In this document: piece by piece, positions 56,406 to 64,000 of the stretch
Layout of the letters: every line of letters starts with the position of its first letter
Position numbering within the stretch: the first letter of the stretch is position 1
Source of the DNA: Closterium sp. Naga37s-1
Lineage: Eukaryota; Streptophyta; Zygnematophyceae; Desmidiales; Closteriaceae
Assembly (NCBI GenBank): GCA_947471745.1
Contig: CANJKZ010000427.1
Location: 1 to 64,000, forward strand
DNA length: 64,000 nt
Direction: 5' to 3'
Made by a program: the position numbers and the translations under genes
Notes under the pieces: model-generated
What the model saw: only the letters and a program-made list of their open reading frames with translations
Told to the model about the DNA's origin: nothing
The model's database searches: none

Positions 56406-59400
56406 ATGGCCGACGATGGCACCACGCTGGAGGATGTCAATAAGGAGCTCGTTAATCTGGTCCGTAGCTGTTGCTTGTTTGAGTTTCGCGTTCTTGCACG
56501 TTCTTTTTGTGACCCGTAGTGTGTATAAGGAAACTCTTGTTGATTGAACTATGGTTTTCAGGAAGACTGTCCAATGGAGGAGGTATTTGAGCAACTCCGT
56601 TGCACGAAAGAAGGGCTGACGTCAGCACAGGTCGAAGAGCGATTGAGGATTTTCGGGTATAACAAGCTCGAGGAGAAGAAGGTGCGTTTTTAGTTCCTCG
56701 ATCCTCGGTATTCTCGCAGCTGGTTATGGCGTTAACCTGATTTGATACACGTACTGACATAATTGTGTGTTTTCTCATCGCAGGAGAGCAAGATATTGAA
56801 GTTTCTTGGTTTTATGTGGAACCCGCTTTCATGGGTCATGGAAGCTGCAGCCATTATGGCTATCGCTCTAGCAAATGGAGGAGTAAGTTTCTCTCTATTT
56901 GTGTCCTTGCTGTTCCGTCGTGATCATGATCTCATCCAGTACTGCTTGTTTATCCTTTCCAGGGAAAACCGCCCGATTGGTACGATTTCGTCGGTATTAT
57001 TGTTCTTCTCCTGGTCAACTCTACCATTTCGTTCATTGAAGAAAATAATGCTGGCAATGCCGCCGCTGCGCTGATGGCTCGACTTGCTCCGAAAGCCAAG
57101 GTGTGCTACTTTCCGCGTTTCTTGGGTTTTCTGGCTTCGTCGATTATTCAGCTATTAATTTCGTAACATCTCGAGTTGCAGGCTTACCGTGACAAGTCTT
57201 GGGGCGAAATTGATGCTGCGGAGCTCGTTCCTGGAGATATTGTCTCCGTCAAGCTCGGCGACATCATTCCTGCCGACGCTCGTCTGTTGGAGGGAGATGC
57301 TTTGAAAATCGATCAGGTGTGTAAGCTAATGCTCCTAGGAAGCTGTTTCTGAACTCTCAGTTCAGCCTGTCTTGCACTTCGCAAATAGCTTACGCTGACA
57401 TGATCTGCCTTGATTCAGTCCGCGCTTACTGGCGAGTCGCTGCCTGTGACGAAAGGTCCTGGCGACGGAGTTTACTCCGGATCGACTTGCAAGCAAGGCG
57501 AGATCGAGGCGGTCGTCATTGCCACTGGCGTGCACACGTTTTTCGGGAAGGCCGCGAACCTCGTGGAGAACACGAACAACGAGGGTCACTTCCAGAAGGT
57601 GAAGAAACACATCGAAACGTTCATGAACCGCCTAAACCGCAGACATACCGTTTTCCATGCAAAACTTGGCCAAGCTGGTCGTTCCAGTACCTAACCTGCC
57701 CGCGTGTGACCATTCTCAGGTGCTTCGTGCCATTGGAAACTTCTGCATCGGAGCCATCGCCGTTGGAATCGTGATCGAAATCATCGTCATGTGGCCGATC
57801 CAGAAGCGTAGCTATCGCGATGGCATTGACAACTTGCTCGTGTTGCTCATTGGTGGCATTCCAATCGCCATGCCCACGGTGCTTTCGGTGACGATGGCGA
57901 TTGGCTCGCACAAGCTCTCGCAACAGGTGACGACCCTGATCAGTTGCAACGAATAGCTTCGCGAGGGGTTTTAAACGCGTTCTAAAGCTCCTGTGTTCGC
58001 ATTGCAGGGAGCCATTACGAAGCGTATGACCGCTATTGAGGAGATGGCTGGCATGGACATTCTGTGCAGTGACAAGACTGGTACACTGACGCTCAACAAG
58101 CTGACCGTTGACAAGTCAATTATCGAGGTAAGTAGCGATTTCCGGAAATCGTAATGCATTAGGGTTGTATTAAAGCTTAAACCCTTGTCATACCGCTGCT
58201 GTGTGCAGGTCTATTCCAAGGACGCGGATCAAGACCTTGTTCTCCTGCTGGCTGCGCGTGCTGCTCGCACAGAGAACCAAGACGCCATTGACGCTTGCAT
58301 TGTGGGAATGCTTGCTGACCCCAAGGAGGTGAGTGTCTGTCATCGCTGTTCCGCGTTCAACAAGTCCATTCGCCCTGGGAAATAAGTTTTATGTTGTAAC
58401 CATATCTGCATTGCGCTTGTGCAGGCTCGGGAGGGTATCACGGAGGTCCACTTTTTCCCCTTCAACCCTGTGGACAAGCGCACGCAAATCACCTACACGA
58501 CGCCTGATGGCAAAATGTACAGGGCGTCGAAGGGTGCGCCTGAGCAGATCCTCGACCTCGCCTATAACAAGAATGAGATCGCTGCTCGCGTGCATGCCAC
58601 AATTGCTGGGTTCGCTGAACGTGGTCTTCGGTCTCTCGGCGTTGCTCGCCAGGTGAGCATAAAATACCTCTTTTTGATTTGTTTTAGAACTTCAAGATGA
58701 CAGTGCAATTTTTGTGTTACGTGTAATCTTCCTTCGGCGGTATTGGTGCACTTGTGCTGTTGCTGATTGACGTTCTACCCCGTCTCGCCAATTGTTCATT
58801 GCAGGAAGTCCCTGAAGGCGTCAAGGACGCGGCTGGTGGTCCGTGGGAGATGGTAGGCCTCCTTCCATTGTTCGACCCTCCTCGCCATGACAGTGCAGAG
58901 ACCATCAAAGAGGCCCTGAAGCTTGGCGTGAACGTGAAGATGATCACTGGTACGTCTCAAAGGACTAGAGATGTTTTGGAAAAACATATTGTCATAAGTA
59001 ACTCGAGAACCTACTGGGCATGCCCTTAGCACTGAGACGTAGAAGAGTGTGTTTGACTTTATTTCTGATGATGTTCTGGTATGCTGCTGTTGATTCTGAT
59101 GCATGAGTTGACTATGCAAGTGGAATATCCATGCTAACTAGCCTGGCATCTTAATTTTGCAGGTGATCAGCTCGCCATTGGCAAGGAGACAGGCCGGCGT
59201 CTAGGCATGGGAACGAACATGTACCCATCCTCTGCGCTTCTGGGCCAAGGAAAGGATGCCTCCTTGATTGGCGTCGACGTGGCAGACCTTATTGAGAAGG
59301 CCGACGGGTTTGCCGGCGTCTTCCCAGGTGGGTTATCACGTTTCAGTTTCAGTATTTTCTGCATTGAATTGGCAAAACAAATGAAAGCAGAAGTCACAGA

Positions 59401-62206
59401 TATTGTAATGAAAGTTTTTAAACATTCCTGCTCTTTTTGCAGAGCACAAGTATGAGATTGTGAACCAGCTGCAAAAGAAGAAGCACATCGTGGGCATGAC
59501 TGGTGACGGTGTGAACGACGCCCCTGCTCTCAAGAAGGCAGACATCGGTATTGCCGTGGACGACTCCACAGATGCTGCTCGAAGTGCTTCGGATATTGTC
59601 CTCACGGAGCCTGGTCTCAGCGTTATCATCCATGCGGTTCTCACCAGCCGTTGCATCTTCCAGCGCATGAAGAACTACACCGTGAGTGCACGAGTTGGCA
59701 TTTTTAAAAAAGTTCTGATTGGATGAAGGTTTCTGTGAAGGTTGTTAGTAACTTATTGTGTCATTGACTGGCTTCCACTTACATGTCCTCCCCCTTCACT
59801 TCCTGATTCTGTTGCCTTCCCGTGATATTTTTTGCGTCTGCAGATCTATGCCATCTCCATCACCATCCGTATTGTGGTACGTTTGCCAAATTCCCCTTTA
59901 CCAGGCTACTGAGCAACGTTTTGTGTGGGGGGGAGGGGTGTGTGGGTGTGTATGTATGGGTGGTTCCAAGTTTGCCACTGAACATTTTCCATGCTTTCTG
60001 TTCCTTCAATTGATCTTTCACAATTATCTGTCCTTGCAGCTTGGCTTCATGCTCATCGCTCTCATCTGGAAGTTCGACTTCGCCCCCTTCATGGTTCTTA
60101 TCATCGCCATCCTCAATGACGGTATGCTCCCCTTTATTCAGTGAAAACTCATTGCTCAATGCTTTGTATCCCCCCCTCCTTCCCCCACCCCTTCCTCACC
60201 CCACCTTTTTTCTAAGGAGCTCATTCCTGTTCTTGTTCCATTTTCTCCCATTCTCACTCGTATTCTGTATTCACCTCCATTTTCCCTCCTCCCTACCCCC
60301 CACTCCCTTCCCCTCACTCTCCAACTCCCCGCCTCCTTCCACCTCTCCTCCCTCATCCCTCCTTCTGGCTCCTCCCCCTGATGCAACCACCTGTTCTGCC
60401 AGGCACCATCATGACCATCTCCAAGGATAGGGTCCTTCCGTCGCCAACCCCGGACAGCTGGAAGCTCTCGGAAATCTTTTGCCAGGGCGTGGCGTTTGGG
60501 TCCTACCTAGGAATTATGAGTGTTGTCTTCTTCTGGGCTGCCTACGAAACAAACTTCTTTGAGGTAAGAGAGCAAGCTGGTGTGTACACCATTCTCAGTC
60601 TCTCTTGCTCTCACCTTCCCGTCCCTTCCCCACCCACCCCCTCCCTCCCCCGCCCCCTCCCCCCCTTTCCCTCCCACTCCATGCCCATTCACCCACCTGC
60701 CATTTTTCATGCCCTTTAGTCATGCCTCCATCAACCCTTTGTCCTTCGGATCAACACCTGCTACTTCCCCCCCCCACACCCGCTCCCCTGTATTCCTGAC
60801 TTGTTCTCTACTGTTTTATCCTACCCTTGATACCATGCAGCGAACCTTTGGTGTGGAGTCTCTTCAGAAACCCCCCAATGCTGATCCCAACGGGGAACTC
60901 ACTGAGTCACAGATGAAGCTCATGTCTGCGCTCTACCTGCAAGTCTCCATCATCTCCCAGGCGCTCATCTTTGTCACTCGCTCCCAGAGCTTCTCCTTCC
61001 TCGAACGCCCTGGCCTTCTGCTCATGGTGGCCTTCGTTGTCGCTCAGCTGGTACGTGGTTTGGTTCTCTTGATGTTGGTTGGACTTGTGCAAGAAAAGAG
61101 ATGAAAGGGGACGGACAAGGGGGTGAGAAGATTACAAATCTGCTTGATTTGCGCAAAGAAAGTAGAGATTAAAGTGGAAGTAAGGAGATGTGAGGTGAAA
61201 ATGAAGAGGGGAGAAGCAGGTGAAAGAAAAAGGCAAAGAGAGCATTCAAGTCTTTTTTTTTTCACATTTGTTGCATGTGTGGTGCTGGGTGATGATGATG
61301 GTGGTGCTGATTCGGTTGGTGCGGATGATGATGAATCGTGTGGCATTTGTATGATGCGGGGGATGTTGGATGTGTACATGCAGATTGCCACCTTCCTTGC
61401 AGTGTATGCCAACTGGGGCTTCACTTACATCATGGGATGCGGCTGGGGATGGGCCGGTATCGTCTGGCTCTACAGGTGTGTGTTCTGTGCACCATCCAAC
61501 ACACATCCAATGCGTACCAAGTCCCTTCCCTGCAGTTAACCTTTTCCGGCAGTTGAACCTTTTCTGACCTCCATTGCTGTGTGTTTATGTCTGTACAAAG
61601 CTCTGGAACCTCATGTACCCTCATAGATTGCTCTTCATCTGAAACCTCCTGTACCCTGTGTTCCTATCATGTGGCTCCCCCTTGTACAGCCTGGTGACAT
61701 ACATCCCTCTGGACTTCATCAAATTTGCCGTCTCCTACATGCTCTCTGGCAAGGCCTGGGATCTGCTTACAGAGAACAGGGTCACGTTCACCAAGAAGGC
61801 CAACTTTGGTATCGAGGAGAGGCAGGCACGGTGGGCCACGGCACAGCGAACCCTCACTGGGCTCCAGACCGTTGCTGCTGACGAGGCTCCCACGGTCCTG
61901 GCTGTGCTCGGCACTGCTGGTGGAGCTGATGCAGCTGAGGCTGCTCGCCGTCGTGCAGAAATCGCCAGGTAAGAAGCCTTGCCAAAAATCCTTACCATTT
62001 ATCTCCATTGAAGAGACAGGTTGGGAAGAAGGTGGCCTTCTTTTTCTCATAAGTTACTGGTCCTAATTTACTGCGCCATGTCTTCTCGTGGTGTTAACTT
62101 GTGTTCCAGGCTGCGGGAGGGTTTGACGCTCAAGGGTCATGTGGACAACATTGTGAAGCTCAAGAACATCGACGTGGATACCATCCAGCAATCCTACACT
62201 GTCTAA
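56406..62206 (+). CDS. AHA: Plasma-membrane H+-ATPase (P3A-type), complete, 20 exons
   Basis: Exons: 56406-56459, 56562-56681, 56784-56882, 56963-57100, 57182-57316, 57419-57598, 57720-57926, 58008-58127, 58209-58328, 58425-58652, 58805-58949, 59163-59327, 59443-59681, 59844-59876, 60040-60121, 60403-60563, 60841-61050, 61384-61475, 61690-61968, 62110-62206. All phases fit; the product has 967 residues (land-plant pumps about 950). It pumps H+ out of the cell at the expense of ATP. LTGES (actuator), [13 protein letters not shown] with phospho-Asp333, [28 protein letters not shown] (Asp592) and ILNDG with the proton-binding Asp688 are all present. The C-terminal autoinhibitory region ([19 protein letters not shown]) ends SYTV: penultimate Thr966 is the site whose phosphorylation recruits 14-3-3 proteins in land plants. 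No junction copies are seen. Confidence 0.95.
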
Positions 62207-62712
62207 TTTTTGTTATGTTAACCTTAAGGGCCAGAACAGTTGATTATTTTTGGTGGAATTTTTCACCTCGGTTTTTGAATCCGGCATTTAGGTTCGGCAC
62301 GCAACAGCGCATGGCAGTGGCTTCTGCCTTTTTGTAGTTGTAGTTGGTGATACAAGCAGCTTGAATGTGAAAATTTGGTGGGTTAATAAAGGTTTTGGCC
62401 CTGCTGATATATGCTGTGTGCTACCTTGGATTGGAATGTGATTGTGGTACAGTACTGATGACAGGCAGGAACTAATTTGCATTTTCGTTTTGACGGCTGG
62501 GATGGGAAAGTATGAACAATCAAGTGCCACACTTCGGAACATGAAACAGTGGCTTTGGGTGTGCCAAAGATATAAACGTCATTACGTGGTGTTGTTGCAA
62601 GCAGAATTCAGAGAGCACCAATTTTACCATTAAGGAATAACATCTGCACCAGAATTTTCCTCTGAGCAAGGATGCTGTAACTTGTTTGAAGTCACCTCAT
62701 ACGGTAGCATAA
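62207..62712. other. Convergent intergenic region between two P-type ATPase genes
   Basis: 506 bases hold the 3' ends of the H+-ATPase gene (plus) and the HMA1-like gene (minus). No other feature seen. Confidence 0.6.
62385..62390 (+). terminator. AATAAA polyadenylation signal of the H+-ATPase gene
   Basis: ggttAATAAAggtt, 179 bases after the stop codon, at a plausible distance for the mRNA 3' end. Confidence 0.55.
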
Positions 62713-63929
62713 TTAAGGCGTTCCTGCTGTGGGAACACCCCCCTTAGCAGCTGCTCCATTACCGATGGTACTAGCATCCTGCTGACCCACCAGCCTCTGC
62801 AGCAGCAATTGGGCTCGCTGCAGCAAGCGCGATGTGAGGCCGGGGCGGCGAAGAGGCGCCGGGTTGAGCGCTCTAATAGAGTTGAGGCAAACTAGAAGCG
62901 TACCACCTTCGTGAAGCAACACCTGAGGTAGCATTTGTAACGAGAACAAGTGGGAAGAAGGAGAGGGGAGCAGGGGAGATGTGAGGTCGGGGTGGTGAAG
63001 AGGCGCCGGGGTGAGTGCTCTGATTGAGTTGAGGCAAATTGAAAGGGTACCACCCTCATGAAGCAACACCTGAGGTGTAACCAGAACAAGGAGAGGGGAG
63101 CAGGGGAGATGTGAGGCCGGGGCGGCGAAGAGGTGCCGGGTTGAGCGTGCTGATTGAGTTGATTCAAAACACGAAGCATATCACCCTGTGGAACACAAGT
63201 GCTGAGAAGTGTTTCGAGTTGTATTTAGAACACACCCTGCCCCACGAGCCAGGAAGGTATGCATCCAAAAAGTGTTTAGAATCGAATCGTACCCCACCCG
63301 AACCCACCCATATCCACCGCAATCCACCCCAGCCCACCCAACTGCACACACCGTGAGCCAGAGAGGCATGTGCCCCAGAAGGGCGGGGAGGAGTGCGAGC
63401 AGAATGCATGTGAGTGCGAGAGCCACGCTCTGCTTCACCTGGTGTGGAGGAGGGCAAGGATGGGGTTGGAGGAAAGGGACGGGAGGAGCACAGGCAAAGG
63501 GAAACAGAGGGAGGGAAGGAATGGCGGGGAGGAGTGCGAGCAGAATGTAAGTCAGTGCAAGAGCCACGCTCTGCTTCACCTGGTGTGCGCAAGGGCAAAG
63601 GCAAGGGCAAACACAAGGATGGGGTTGGAGGAAAGGGCAGGGACGAGCACACTCAGCAACTTCGTGTCTTTGAGTAAACTCATATGCCACTTCAGTCCCA
63701 TAGGCTCAATACCGGTACCTCACATGAGCATGGTGTTCAATAGAGAAATGTTAATCATCTAAGTCTGTGTGTGTGTGTTCGTGAGGAAAAATGCTGTTCT
63801 TACAATGAGGGTGGTTTGCCGAGCCTTGGCTACTAGGAACGGGAGCTCTGAGATATTGTCCTTCAATAGAAGCACGTCTGCTGCTGCCACTGCTGTTGCA
63901 CTCGCTCGCTCTGCCAGCACCACCCCAAC
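62713..63929 (-). CDS. HMA1: HMA1-like P1B-type metal ATPase, last three exons
   Basis: Exons 63929-63804, 63438-63352 and 62922-62713, all phase 0, give the last 140 residues; the gene continues past the right edge. VGVVLAERASATAVAAADVL and LLKDNISELPFLVAKARQTT follow the catalytic hinge. VKQSVALALTCILLALLPAL is a membrane helix. VLLHEGGTLLVCLNSIRALN is the signature C-terminal helix of HMA1 transporters (chloroplast-envelope Zn/Cu/Ca pumps in plants). The tail after it is Gln/Gly-rich and unconserved. Each exon has at least one partial copy in the neighbouring intron. Compartment and ion are inferred from family only. Confidence 0.85.
62980..63195 (-). pseudogene. Copies of HMA1-like last exon (acceptor side)
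   Basis: At about 63073-62985 the acceptor CCTCAG and VLLHEGGTLSICLNSIRAL are repeated with changes. At about 63195-63090 a more decayed copy remains (NQLNQHAQPGTSSPPRP in shifted frame, from the same NSIRALNPAPLRRP bases). Confidence 0.7.
63505..63579 (-). pseudogene. Copy of HMA1-like penultimate exon
   Basis: CACACCAG followed by VKQSVALALTYILLALLPAI, the start of the 63438-63352 exon with Cys to Tyr, then unrelated sequence. It lies between exon A and the true exon. Confidence 0.75.
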
Positions 63930-63964
63930 CTGCCATGCGTGACAAAAATGAATGTAGAGCATTC

Positions 63965-64000
63965 ACAGAGGGTCCTTTTGTCAGAAGCACGTCTGCTGCT
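63965..64000 (-). pseudogene. Copy of HMA1-like exon A fragment at window edge
   Basis: AADVLLTKGPS at the extreme right repeats AADVLLLKDN of the 63929-63804 exon. Cut by the window end. Confidence 0.55.

Noticed and set aside
60041..60430. Ser/Pro-rich ORF in H+-ATPase introns
   Set aside because: C/T-rich intron sequence; the spliced frame of the pump explains the coding parts.

Overview
The window looks like nuclear DNA of a streptophyte (charophyte) alga. It holds intron-rich genes for an ethylene receptor, a plasma-membrane H+-ATPase of the plant type ending in YTV (penultimate Thr) and an HMA1-like P1B-ATPase, alongside Ty3/gypsy chromovirus and Ty1/copia elements. GT-AG introns with C/T-rich acceptors rule out bacteria. 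A zygnematophyte would fit, but the sequence alone does not fix the genus.

Layout. 1-16783: one array of about 155 copies of a 108-bp satellite. 17065-32037 (minus): 5' two thirds of an ethylene-receptor histidine kinase. I could join 11 exons with consistent intron phases (465 residues: signal/TM segment, three-helix ethylene-binding domain, GAF, start of HisKA including the phospho-His). Its introns carry a 7.1-kb array of a 91-bp satellite, several minisatellites and many partial copies of the gene's own exon/intron junctions. The rest of the kinase would have to lie beyond the 16.8-kb satellite, outside the window. 32571-33002 (minus): exons of an unidentified gene. 33111-38619 (plus): a young, TSD-flanked chromovirus. 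38882-41505 (minus): a three-exon FkbM/METTL24-like methyltransferase with a single membrane anchor and a Gln-rich stem. 41759-42168: a MITE. 42169-44247: a non-autonomous copia-type LTR element. 44460-50100: LINE-like relic split by a 4.4-kb LTR-element concatemer (45377-49802) that has a single TSD. 50429-54962 (minus): a broken copia element. 56406-62206 (plus): complete 20-exon H+-ATPase gene (967 aa). 62713-63929 (minus): last three exons of an HMA1-like metal ATPase, convergent with the H+-ATPase gene and running off the right edge.

Main theme. In the three minus-strand host genes (ethylene receptor, methyltransferase, HMA1-like), intron growth appears to start at splice junctions. Segments carrying an acceptor or donor plus part of the adjoining exon are copied one to several times next to the true exon, and several minisatellites, as well as the 91-bp satellite, sit on such a junction or contain it. 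Some copies keep intact splice sites and reading phase, giving a candidate pair of mutually exclusive 50-nt exons and a duplicated 12-nt microexon. The H+-ATPase gene 15 kb away shows none of this.
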